From Paramarasmius palmivorus (taxonomy: Eukaryota > Basidiomycota > Agaricomycetes > Agaricales > Marasmiaceae), in the NCBI GenBank assembly GCA_037176845.1, contig JAYKXP010000005.1, positions 372,001 to 436,000 on the forward strand: 64,000 nucleotides of DNA. The letters run 5' to 3'. The notes under the pieces are model-generated. The model did not search any database and was not told the origin of the DNA. It saw only the letters and a list, made by a program, of their open reading frames with translations. The position numbers were made by a program, and so were the translations under genes. Position 1 is the first letter of the stretch. Each line of letters opens with the position of its first letter. Shown here in pieces: positions 34,879-46,330 of this stretch.

Positions 34879-37546
34879 ATGAGAAGATTTTTCAAAGGAG
34901 GATCGAAACGCACGTCTAGCGACATCGACTGGGACATAGCCCTGAGACAGGTGGAAGCTATTCTGCAAGATAGGGATGAATACCAGAACCTGGTCTCTCA
35001 AGGAGGTGAACTTGCACAGTCCCTTCTAGACGTCCTTCAACTGGTGAGTTCCCCCGCCTTCAACCTATTGAGACTGGGCTTATTCCGAGTCAGTTGTCAA
35101 CTTCCCCGAAGACATCTCCTCAACTCCGTTCAACAATTCTGAAAGCAGTACTCAGACTCTCTCGAAGATCGAACTTTTACCCGCAGTGTTTGACCATAAG
35201 GAACGTGAAACAGCTCGGCGAACACGCGGTAGCTTCTGGAGGTTTCGGAGAGATTTGGAAGGGCACAGTCGAGGGATCACACGAGGTTGTGTGCTTGAAG
35301 GTAGTAAAGGTGTATCAGAGCTCCGACATCGATAAGGTTCTCAATGTGCGCCTGCAATGTTGACTATCTTCGAATTCTGCTCACTATCCAGTGTATAGAG
35401 CTTCGTGCAGGAAGCGATCGTTTGGAGACAACTCGAGCATCCTAATCTTTTACCGTTCCTCGGCCTTTTTTTCCTAGGTGCAAACAAACAACGGTTATGC
35501 CTTATCTCTCCGTGGATAGAGAACGGGAATCTGATTCAATTCCTGGAGCGGACGCCACGCGCGGATGTAAATCATCAACAACTGGTATGTTACCTAGATC
35601 GTGCAAGTCCATCCAACAACTGACATTGGACAGGTTTGGGACGTTGCGGAGGGACTTCACTATTTGCACCAAATGAAGATCGTCCACGCAGACCTGAAAG
35701 GAGTGAGTTTGAACATCCATTTTTCTCTGCTGTTTCTGAAATTTCGTGCACAAAAGGCCAATATCTTGATCAGAAAGTCCGGTAGAGCAACAGTTGCAGA
35801 CTTTGGTCTTTCATACGTAGCCGAAGGCGAGGTCATGAGGATGACCTCTTCGAGTGCATTTTACGGTGGTACGCCTCGATGGCTTGCTCCAGAACTTCTG
35901 AATCATGAATCAAAGCCGACATACAAAACTGACATCTATGCCTTCAGTTGTGTATGCTACGAGGTACATAAGTAACATTCCTTCCGTTAGAAAGACTTAC
36001 CGATACATGTCCAGATATATACTGGTCTTCGCCCATTTCACGGGCTGCGCTCCGACGCTGCAGTGATTTTGGAAGTCATGTGCGGAAACCGTCCTTCACG
36101 ACCTATCAACGTTTCAGAATTGGATGATGATATATGGACACTCATGAACCAGTGTTGGGACGCGGATGCGCTGTCGAGACCTGATACCGACAAGATCAAA
36201 CACTATCTTTGGTCTCTATTTGGACCCATTGAGTCTCCACCACCATGGAATTTGACTATCTCTAAACACATATGGGTCAATGTTCGTGGCACCGACATGC
36301 CGTCTGACAGACAGGTTGCCGCTTTTTTATCCCAATCGTACGAAAGGCTAGAAATAAGGTGAGCTACAGCCAAGAATTATCCTGCATTATTAAACAACGA
36401 TTCGATCGCTGAATATGCTTCTACAGAAGACATCAATTGTTGTCTCCCGAACAAGGCCTGTGCACCTCGACACTCTCCCAGGCTAGAACGCCCCAACAAC
36501 AACCATCTCTATCAATCTCTCCGTGGACTCAAGGGAACCTTTTGTACGACCCTGTCGCGGCATCCTCGATGGCCACGCTGCCTCCACCAGAGGGGACGGA
36601 TGCACCAACGGGAACAGAAGAAAGCTTTGGCTCCTTGGACAGTGCCTCGCTTCCAGTCTCCTTTTCTTCTCCTTACGATGGAACTAGTCGCGGCGTTAAC
36701 CGTTCGGGATCCGATGACACTACACTGGGATCCGCCGACAGTCATTCTCCAATGATGTATGACCAGTCATCACTTCTTCCTGGGTATCATCAACACCCGC
36801 CGCCAACGATCACCAGTTCAAAGGCACCAGTAGATGATAACGCATCAGGTTATCAGACTCAGGTACACCGGGACGAGCGCAGTGCACGTAACAGGGCTAT
36901 TCATATTCGTCGATTGTTTGAACTCTGTCAAGTTGGAATAGGCCACGCTAGCTTGTTGGCCGATGTGTTGCTTACGACTACACCCGAGGAGGTCGTTAAT
37001 GGTTCGCAACCCCTGGTAGTGGAGTTTCGGGAGAAGTGTCTGAGCAACATGAAGTTGATTACTGCGCAGATGCCCTGGACGATTGCAAGTGCCGAGCGAA
37101 GCCGTCGAGAGAAGGACGCGCTCCAGAAACAAGCCAGTACCGGAGAAGGCGCCAATGAAGATTTCGACGAGCAAACGACGGAAGAGAAGCTATTAACCGG
37201 TCTTTTGGAGGCAAATGTGCAATTGACTAGAACCATCAAGCAATATAACGATCTTGGAACGGAGGTATTGGAGAGAAAGGTAGAGGAGGAAGGCGAGAGA
37301 GACGTGGGGATGGATAAAAACGTCAGTGTTTTAGTGGATTTCGGATGGGAATTGTTTTTGATTGTGGGTTCACAGGCGATAGACGGTATAGATCAACGAC
37401 CTTCCTCGTCAGACGGTAGCAGTGGTGCAACACCATTGCTGAATGCAACAGGTTCGAGGCTGTCAAATCATGAACACAGTGGAGCTCCGCCAAATATTGA
37501 TGTGGAGATAGAATCTCCTCTCTTTAATTTTTGTTGGCGAGCTTGA
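34879..37546 (+). CDS. TKL-like protein kinase with C-terminal GAT-like helical region
   Basis: Start at 34879 (MRRFFKGGSKRTS). After a short N-terminal helical part comes a kinase domain. The glycine loop is HAVASGGFGEIWKG, the lysine region VVCLKVVKVYQ, the catalytic loop IVHADLKGANIL (split by an intron after DLKG), the activation segment ADFGLSY, then GTPRWLAPELL and DIYAFSCVCYE. The catalytic Lys, Asp and DFG Asp are all present, so it is probably active. It resembles the large TKL-like kinase expansion of agarics. The intron at about 36361-36426 joins it to a disordered Ser/Pro region. A helical segment follows (HIRRLFELCQVGIGHASLLADVLL, EEKLLTGLLEANVQLTRTIKQYNDL) that looks like a GAT/VHS-associated domain. 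That part could instead be a separate gene. It sits between the two inverted NTPase genes. Confidence 0.72.
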
Positions 37547-37739
37547 AGTGGGTTGGCGGACAGGCACGAGTTCAGGAAGGAATCAGCGAAGAGATACAGT
37601 ATGAGATACTTAATTGCACGTTGTACTAGTTGTACTACGCAGAACGTACATTCGAGGACAAGAAATATACATGTCTAACGGTACGGGTGAAAGAAATTAT
37701 AAAATTCAGGCCGGCGATGGGCACCACGGCGTCCGCAGG

Positions 37740-39590
37740 CCCAGACTCCTTGCCTCAAACTTCCATGTCTACAGACGAGCTATCCTCTTTCTTTACTAAG
37801 GCCTGGGGCAAAACGTGGCCACGCCGCTCTGGCACAATCTTCAAAACAGATATTTGCAAAGAAAACACCACTCTCATGGAGGCTCTCGATGATGAAACTC
37901 CAGGAAACCGTTACGGTGCCGTCTACCTCGAAATTCAAGACCAATTCGATTACATCTGTTATGAAGGGATCTCAGCCGTCGGCAAAGCATTGAAAATGGC
38001 GGAAGAGGTGCATGATGTGCTTGTTATTCAATCCGAATTCTCTTTGCTTCGCGAGTCGATTGAGTGCAGGAAGAATAGACACAAAGGACAAAAGCAAAGG
38101 ATAGTTGTGACCGGACAACCGGGCATTGGTTCGTAACCCAAGGGCATATCTTTCTGATTCTGTGTTGACCGTACTACTTACTAGGCAAAACAGCATTCCT
38201 GTTATATCTTCTCATTCACCGTCTCGAACGCAAGCTTCCGACTGCAGTCCAATGCAACAACGACGCAATCATCGTCTTCAACGAAACAGGTTTCCACACA
38301 CATAGTACCGACGACATACTCGACCTAAGAAATACCGGCGTTCACAAAGTGCTTAAAGAGTGTTGGGCGTTTGCCGCCAATGTCACCCAACCATTCCTGT
38401 TATTTCAAGTCTACGCCCAGTGTCTCATCCAGGCTGCTCCGCCCAATACCTACCGGTGGAGGGGATGGTTGAAACAGTTCGAGGGTTCTCATTTCGTCAT
38501 GGATTTACCACAAGTCATGGAGATAACGGCAATTGTGTGAGTTATCGTCGCTATACCTCAACGATATTCCATGTAAATATAAACGTACAGGAAAGAGAGA
38601 GGTCTCGACGTATCCTCCACCGTATCTCTCGTACGCAAATGGGGTCCATCAACTCGAACTATCATACGAATTTTAGCAGAAGCCGGTATTGAACGAGATT
38701 TTGAAACAGACGCAGCTGAAGACGCCAGAAAGATATGTCTCAAGAAACTCGTCCTCTCTGACCTTGCTGTCCCCGGCAGCTCAAGGAAGCCCGACGAGAG
38801 CGTGAGCTGTACACTGGTATTTATCCGTCCTAAGCGGGTACTTGCACCTGATGGTACCATCAGGTCGTCACTGGCCGTACCATTCATCCCAACACAATAT
38901 CTCGGGGAGGTATTCGAGACCGCTCGGACCAAGTTGCCGAACACGGAAGCCTTTCAAGTTTTTTGTACTCTGAATTCGTATTCTCGCACGAAGACTCCTA
39001 ACCTTTGGCAGCGCGAGAGAAATATGCATATTCGTTTGATGACCGGTGGGCCTGGGGATGTTTTGGGAATTAGGTCTCTGGATGGGCAAGAAATGCAGAT
39101 GATGCCATCGAATCGCCTACTTATGGGCACCGCGGCAGGTCTCAAGGCTGCAGCACATTACGAATCTTTCTACTGGATACCTTCAGTGATCGAAACCCCG
39201 GGAATCGATGGTGTTCTTGCTGACACCGACAATATCTACGCTCTACAGGCAGCGATAATGGCTGAGCATGGGGGCAGCCCCAAAGATGGGATCCGGGCTC
39301 TTTGGAGACATCTTGACACAGACATTCGAGAATCGAGGACTTGGCATTTTGTTGTGGTTGGTCTTTGGAATGGGGTTACTGAGCTGATGAGGATGTTTGA
39401 GGATCATTTGGCCAGTTTCACGCTCGGTGATCGAGGAATACAGATACATGTATGGGGTTGTGTCCTTTGATTTTCGTCTTGCGGGTCTTGCTTTTGCCAT
39501 TGGACGCTAGACTGTTGCTCATAATATGTAAAATACTTGTCGACAAATAGTCCTTGCCGGGTAATCAGCCAGTTGAACGAGAAAAGCAAT
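37740..39590 (+). repeat. Right arm of inner inverted repeat (NTPase copy 2)
   Basis: Reverse-orientation counterpart of 32.27-34.15 kb. Similarity includes introns and about 120 bp of 3' flank. The spacer between the arms holds only the kinase gene. Confidence 0.82.
37765..39470 (+). CDS. P-loop NTPase, Crinkler/RHS-like family (copy 2)
   Basis: Near-identical paralogue of the gene at 32402-34122, reversed. MSTDELSSFFTKAWGKTW starts at 37765; an upstream in-frame ATG at 37717 is possible. Walker A reads VVTGQPGIGKTAFLLYLL after removal of the GTTCGT-CTAG intron. A second intron follows EITAIV at about 38540. The C-terminal exon runs from ERDFETDAAEDARKI to IHVWGCVL at 39470. Differences from copy 1 are mainly single substitutions spread along the gene, and both frames are open. 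This indicates a fairly recent duplication with both copies still constrained, or ongoing gene conversion. Function is unknown beyond NTP binding. Confidence 0.6.
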
Positions 39591-39839
39591 CTATCTAGCT
39601 CTACTGTCGGTAAGTAAGGGCGGCGGAATTCCGGTGACCTAGCGACTCTGATGGCAGAGGCCAGGTTGACTCGTTGGGCATTCCACTGCCAGCGGAATTC
39701 CGGTGAGTCACCGCCTTTTCAACACTGCGCAGCGCTTGATGATTCAACGTTTCAACTAGTAAGTAAGTAACGTGAGCGTGGACTGTCTTTCAATTATCTA
39801 CGTACATCCACTAAACACGCAAATACAGCCTTTGAGCCT
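39471..39839. other. Spacer with repeated 15-mer
   Basis: Starts with the tail of the NTPase 3' flank repeat. Contains two exact copies of gcggaattccggtga (39623-39637 and 39692-39706), 69 bp apart and followed by gtcaccgcc. It may be a small mobile-element remnant. No gene seen. Confidence 0.45.
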
Positions 39840-40820
39840 TCAAATCATAGCCTGTAGTCAAAAGTCTGGCCTTTTGTACTTGGAGTACTTGGAGTAGACC
39901 TCAGTAGAGACAAAGCCTGATATAAGTAGTAAACTATCAGGACCGGGCCGTATACCATTCTGGGATCATCGCCGAGAGCCGCGTGGGCTTGAACATCGAA
40001 CGTTTGAACCATTATTTCGATTTTTGAATATGTAGTAGTGCACAGCAAGTTAGCCCACCTAGGAGGTCTCTAGAGTATGAGCCGACTACTCAACCACCTC
40101 ATCCTTCATTTTCACTCTCTCCATCAAACTCTTCACACCCCCAAACGCCTTCCTGCCTCTCCTCTCTCCTTCTTCGTCATCCTCCACATCCGACCCCAAA
40201 TCCATCTCATTAAACTCCTCTACGGGCCCCGGAAACCCAAAATGATCCTCGTCGATTCGAGGTGCAGCTCCCACACTAGCAAACGAGTATCTGGATGCAT
40301 AATAAAGCTATTAACGACGTCGAAGGCGGTCAACGCCAGCGGCTTTGGTGTATGTGATCACTGTCGACCTCGGAGGTGGCGGAGGCTGTGTCGTTGGGTT
40401 CGTTATAGGGTGTTGATGCGGTGGAGGTGTGGATAGGATTATAGTGTCGCTCTGTGAAGGATGTCTATCGGGTGTTGGTCTGTGTTGGTAAGTATGTGTC
40501 TTTTAGGACGTGCGATTTTAGATGTTGTTTGATTAGACCTGCATTCGGCCTACAGACACCCCCTCCAATGCGTCAATGTGCTCAAAAACATGTCCACACA
40601 ACTCCCCGTACGACGTACACGCCGGAACACCACACTGACATTTCAGTTTATCCGCCATTACCGTTACCTTCCTCCGATCTATACCACGGAAGATGAATCA
40701 TTGAGGAGGTCTGGGGACAACCATAGCCTAAGCTTGGGGAAAGATGTACGGAGTATTTGTCGGTGTAGGGGAAGAAAGTGACTTTGTAGAGGTTTCAGAA
40801 ATCGATTTCAAGTCGTTGAT
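39840..40820 (-). pseudogene. Truncated, broken duplicate of the RSC9 3' exon
   Basis: Matches the last exon and 3' flank of the RSC9-like gene at about 48.43-49.50 kb, in the same orientation. The tail still reads APRIDEDHFGFPGPVEEF and KAFGGVKSLMERVKMKDEV. The zinc-finger part shows LCGHVFEHIDALEG-like coding at 40565-40610. Deletions of about 20 bp (near 40560) and about 40 bp (near 40750), plus substitutions, destroy the frame. The N-terminal armadillo exon is absent, so it cannot encode the full protein. Confidence 0.8.
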
Positions 40821-43809
40821 GAAGATTCACCTCGGCCGTAGAATGGAAGAACTGCGAAAGAATGAGTCGGACATGGAGGAGGACAAGCTGAGAGAATGTG
40901 ACCTTTTTGGTGACGTGATCGCGGTAACTCGAAGCGCCTGTTTTCGACTTTAGTGTCGACCATCACCTGTTATCGCAATGTCCTCTGAATCCCGATGAAG
41001 GCCCCAATTCGTAGCAATCGCGACGCAAAAAAAGGGATATAAATGAGACGAAAGACAGACTAGATAGAGGTGCGTAACTCAGCACAGTTTTTTGCGCGAT
41101 TTCGGTGCTCAATTAGCTCAACCAGGCGAACGAATTTGGGGACCTGGTGAGGTAAGGAACTCTTCCGAGGCGACCATTTGAACGGATAGGCTCGGAAGAA
41201 CATATTGTGCAGCGCAGATTGTGGACTAGGGCAGCGGCTCAGTACGAGAGAGATGGTTGGACGTCGAGGCTGCCTCCATGATGAAGGAGTCCAAGCTACC
41301 TAGAAATCGAGATGATATCTATTCATGTTTGGTATGTTTCTCGGCTCTTTTTGCTGGTTTTCTGTCCTGAGCTTTGGGACAGGTGTCCTTTTTCGTTTTC
41401 TTTCGTTATCGTCTACCACTATCGTCGCGCAGTGTTCTGTAAATCGCACTCTATAATTCAATCCTACCTTATCGCTTCAAACCAACGACAGTGACCTTCC
41501 TGAACAGAACTTTCTTGATAGGGCATTAGAGCGATTCTAGTGCCCAAGCTTTGTCGTCCAGGCCGTCCAAAGTCCAGCGACTCAACCCGTAAATGCCGAG
41601 CTCTTGCCCACACCCAATTAAATGTGTCGGATTCTGTTGAAGAAGCACAGCAATGCACTCAGGTCCCGAGGCGTATGGCGATTTCCTACACTTCTCGGTA
41701 ATCTCTGATAACTTCTTTTTTCAGTGATATGCACACTTGTCGACGTACTTAATGCGTTGATGAATCTTTCAGTACGGTGCGCTCCACCTTCTGAATTTGT
41801 TTACATCACTTGACGTAGCTCGGCCTTTGTAGACTCCAAAGGCTTTCGTTTGTTTGCTCCAAGCATTCTACAGCTTTGGTTCGGAGAGGTACGAGTATAC
41901 CTAACGGACGATATGTAACGGGGTTTTTGAAGCAAGCGCGGGGAACATAATGTGTCTGCCAGGGTTGCAAGATAGGTCTTGTCACCGACATGGCCATTCA
42001 TTCATGCTATCGGCGCCTCGAATAATATCTGCTGCTTTGTTTATTATTATTGTTGGAAACATCACTGACTCCAGACCGCTGCAGATCTCCACGCAAAAAC
42101 AAATGCTTCTGGACAGCATGCCACATCAGCTTTCCGCGCCCGCATAGCTATATGGAATAATTCGAATATGTCTGTCTCCAGTATGGATAAATGTGCTGTA
42201 GGGCGCTTCTCCACATAGAACCTTCTACCGACTGACAGGTATTTGTTCAACAGGTCCTACATCAAGATAATGGATACGTGAAAACTTTCTTGGAGGTCAG
42301 CTTGCCATTACCTTCGTACTCTCCGTTGCCCTGCTTGCAACTGTAGTGTCGCCGGTGTACCACAGCACGTATTGTGCTCTGCGATTTGGTTTCTTGGCTT
42401 TATTCCAGGTGAGTCACACCACGGATCTTCTGTTATAACAGCAAACCTTCATTGATCGTGAAAGTTTTCCACCCAAACACCATCGCGAACGTATTAGGAA
42501 TGTTATCGTGTTTCGCTCACGAGGGTGCAACCCTTTCCGCGCTCAGTAGACGCCCAGGGTCAGGTTGGCCAAAAAGCACACACGGTCGGTTCGCGCGAAA
42601 GGGCCCTGGGCCTGCCTAAAAGGAAAGCAAAAAACGGTGTGTCATAGGTGAGGTGTGTGGGTTTTCACCCCAAGTCTCTTTTTTCTCGTCCGCTCCTTCT
42701 TCTCGTGTGCCGTCTAATTGTCGCTGGGATGGCATAGCTAGTATCTTGATCCAGCTAATTTTGCCGGGACCTAGGCAAGCTAAGTAAGATCAATTAGCTG
42801 GGCAGCTAAGCAACGCCAGCGCCAACGCCAACCTGGTGCCGACGTTGCCAACGGTTGGTGGTCGTTTGGTGTATGTATGTATGTATGTACGTCTTCACTT
42901 GATATCATGCTACCAACACTTGAACTATCCTTGTGACAAAACAAAACCGCCGTAACCAAAATGGGATATTTCAGCACAGGTCCGTTTTTCTAGCCGCCGT
43001 CTTCTGCAAGGACAATGCGGTACACAGGTGCGCAGGATCCAAGGCGTACTAACACAGCTTCAAGGGTGGTCTTTGACTGTTGCAGATATATTTTTTAAAC
43101 GCAATTACGGTAGACCCTGTTGATGGTGCAGTGTTTCTTCCTTCACCATAGCATGGTATCTGTTGATTCTCGTTTCACAGGTGGTGATCACTGATCGGTT
43201 GTGGAGGCTCAGCGACGTGAATGATGAAGTTTTCGGATCGAAGCTCATAAGTGACTAATAATTGGTGGAATTCTTCTGACTATCATTTCATTGGGAAACA
43301 CAAAAGATCCAGATTTGAATGCAACAGGCCGAAGGTGTCTTCTTTTGACGGCGCTACCTCTTTGGTGACCACCTACTTATAACACGCACGTACTTGACTG
43401 TATGCCGCTTTGACGTCGCTTGCCTTTTCTCTCTGGACATTGCAGAAATACCAGAGTCCCTGCAATCTTCATCATACCACCAGGAATGCTCTACAACACC
43501 GACAGTAATAAGGGTGTGTACATAATACATACGCTGGATGCGGGCTCGTCGATTGATGTTACTACTAGGCTGCTTTCATTGTTGGGACAATTTCCCGGTA
43601 GGATGCAGCAAGCGCAACTGTCCATTGGGCAGTCGTCGCTTTACCATGGCCGTGACTAGAACAAGGTCTGTCTCCGCTTTATCTCACAAGCGAGTACTCA
43701 TGCTGCCTCTGCCATCACAAGTGTACAGGAAGTCTCTATTAATACACATGCTACATCGACGAGACTCGAGGCTGGCAGCTTTGGCCCTCCATATACACTT
43801 CCGCACAGT
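40821..43809. other. Gene-poor stretch
   Basis: About 3 kb without a convincing gene. A short tatg microsatellite lies near 42870-42890 and GC-rich low-complexity sequence near 42810-42850. An open frame at 43420-43659 is in the same phase as the zinc-finger gene but separated from it by a stop. It might be an upstream exon. Confidence 0.45.
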
Positions 43810-44247
43810 ATGTCAACCTCACTTCCCTTCCAGCACTACAATCCGCAGGATATTCATCTCGACGGAGATCCCATCGCACTGAGCTCGGTGATCCGACTAC
43901 ATATATCAGGGCATTTAGCAGCTCGAGCCTCCAAATTGCGTCGAAAGAAGCCAGCTGCCTACTTTTGTACCATTAGAGGGTGCAATTCAGATGGTTTCAC
44001 CCAGAAACACAACCTGACAAGTTGCGTCGTGATCTAGTATGCCGCATTATTTTGTTACTGACACCACGCCAATGTTCCAGACCATCTAAATGCACACTAT
44101 GGTCGCAGAAACAACCTCTGCATGACTTGCGGGAAGACCTTTGGCACCAAGTCGGACCTTAAACGACATAAGAAGAAGCTCCAACCGTGCAGCCCGAGTC
44201 CAAATTCGACTACCGAGCCCAACTCAGACATCAATGTCAAGTTGTGA
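43810..44247 (+). CDS. C2H2 zinc-finger protein
   Basis: From MSTSLPFQHYNPQD (43810). The frame is open upstream back to a stop at 43657, so the true start may be further 5'. Removing one 60-nt intron (donor GTTGCG after KHNLT, acceptor CCAG) joins YFCTIRGCNSDGFTQKHNLT to NHLNAHYGRRNNLC. Finger 1 is C-x4-C-x13-H-x3-H. Finger 2 is CMTCGKTFGTKSDLKRH and ends H-x6-C instead of His-His. A basic patch (KLRRKKP) precedes the fingers and a short Ser/Pro/Asn tail follows. Probably a small nuclear DNA-binding protein. It is isolated within gene-poor DNA between the HD pairs and may be a degenerating member of a multigene family. Confidence 0.6.
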
Positions 44248-45047
44248 TTCAAGGGGGATCACTGAATTACAAAGAAACCATCCATTTCGAGCTTGAGTTA
44301 GCCGAGGATGTTAGACAGCCAACTTACTCTAAATTCTTCGGTCCAAGGCTCTAAGCGATAAGACCTGGAGGTCAAGGGCAATTTGAATCCAGAGATGCAT
44401 GTAATTTCCCCCCTGAAACTTGTAGAACACATCAGTATAAGATTACTTACAAGAATTATGTCGAAAGCCTTTCTGTTCGTACTACAACTTCCAACGAAAC
44501 AATTTTCTGTCCCCGCAGTTCAATCTACAAGCATTGCTCCGGTCAGATGTCGCAAAATTAGCTCAAGCCATTTTCCACGTTTTCGAGACATGATGATGTC
44601 AGTCCTTATCAGATAAGAAATCATGGTCCGGATGCACAATGTGCATCTAGGCGTAGCACAACAGCAGTACGACACTGCACATTGACAACTACTATTCAAT
44701 CCCCTCGAGTGAATATTTGGATACCGATCGCCGCCTTTTGCCGGTGGGTCCACCTGGGAATTACTGATCGCGTTCATGTGTCGAGCGTTATCAAGTCCGC
44801 TGGCAGGACCCTGGACTATTAGGCCAAATGATGGGTCTGTGTTCAGCACAAACAGGCCCCAAAATCTGACCAGGATGAGTCCATGTTCGGCATAAACACC
44901 CGCGAGCTGGCCAAGAGGGAAGGTTCGGGGTCAGAGCCGATTGGCACGCCACCGGCGGCGCTGCGGACCAATTTCCCTTGATCATAAGGTGGCGGTGAAC
45001 ACCCGAATTAGCGCCCAAGGCCTGGGGCTGAAACCCAGTTCAGCATA

Positions 45048-45070
45048 AACGTCCCAAAAATTGGGACGTT
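45048..45070. repeat. Perfect short hairpin
   Basis: Ten-base arms aacgtcccaa and ttgggacgtt with a 3-base loop. Too short for a typical mobile-element end by itself. It lies at the edge of a group of similar short units. Confidence 0.6.
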
Positions 45071-46199
45071 GAGATCCATCCGAGTCATTTGCCCTAATGG
45101 TCTGACTAGATCAGAAACGGGATGAAACATTTCGAATGTCATGAACTGAGGCAAGATCGAGGATTGGGGCAACTAGAAAGAAGGGTTTGTTACGAGTTTG
45201 GATCCATTCAAAGTTGCAGTGGTTTTCTCAGACTGTCAAGGATTCAGGGGAAGGAAGTTGATATGCATCACAGATTCACTAGAGTATACTCATGGCTCTT
45301 GACTTCGCCAATCAGGCTTCCAAAGGCGTAACCAAGGCTAAAATCATCGTTTTGGAGCCTTGTCGGCTCGTCCGAGTCGGCTCGCTGGCAAGGGCTGGAA
45401 GTCGAAAAAAAGGCAAAAAAAAAACAGACATGCTCTACTAGTAGGAGTCTATAGTAGGAGCCAATGTCACAGCATGCACTACCCATCTGCCACCCAGACC
45501 TCATCAAACCCGATAAACCCCTATCTTCCTGAGCTACTAGTACACGGCTTCTTGGGATTGTGATTTGGAGAACGCTCCAATTGTCGTTCGGAAATGTTTT
45601 CCAGACCATCAATTGAGTGACAAACGTAAGGGCCAGGCGTATGGACAAAACCCGTATAACCCTGTACAAAGACTCTCTAATTCCGCCGTTTGGGAGAGTA
45701 TGCTTAGGGGACAGTCTTGCCAAACGGGTAGCACATTGATGTTGACTCGGATAAGTACAGAGCGCTCTAGATCTAGGCGCGCCTTCCTGTCTCGCAGACA
45801 GCATTCGAAGGCTATGAATAGACCAGAGCTCGTAGAATTGCCACGATATGCAACCAGGATTCGCAAATTCGATGTCGACATGAAGTGATGCACTAAAGTT
45901 CCAAGTCATCGGGACCAACGGGAAATGCGGTAAGAGGAGAACGACGAAGAATCGGAAAGGGAAAGAAACGGAATACATAGGCATGACGCAAGCCCCAGCT
46001 CAAGGTACGAGCACGAGGGTCGCGGAATGAGACGACCACGCTCCATGAGACGTTTATTTGTACATTTTCTTGTCTTGACAATGAGGTGATTGCGAACGAA
46101 GCGTCACTAGCGTTCGTAAGTCGGTCCGATCCGTGTTTAAAATTTGTATGTATTTGTAGATAGTTGCCTCATTTTCTAATTCTGCCTCGTGTTTCGTGG

Positions 46200-46330
46200 A
46201 GTTTTGAGCCACAGGAAACCTGGAGAGGAGCGAAAACTGGAGTTGAAACGCGAGGTTTGTCACCGTGAAGTAGGATGTGAAAGACGAACTTGAGGAATCG
46301 GAAAAGGAAAGAATCAGAACAGGCGTAGTA
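46200..46330. repeat. Dispersed degenerate repeat, copy near 46.2 kb
   Basis: Shares gaacttgaggaatcgg-like sequence, then aaaggaaagaatc and aggcgt, with 48230-48385, and a shorter version with 45940-45990. All three are in the same orientation. No terminal repeats or transposase found. Confidence 0.6.

Noticed and set aside
41090..41170. tRNA-like A-box sequence (tagctcaaccagg)
   Set aside because: No matching B-box or acceptor stem pairing could be found around it.
45268..45984. 238-codon open frame on the minus strand
   Set aside because: No recognisable domain, biased composition, and located in repeat-rich DNA with an overlapping open frame on the other strand. Probably chance.
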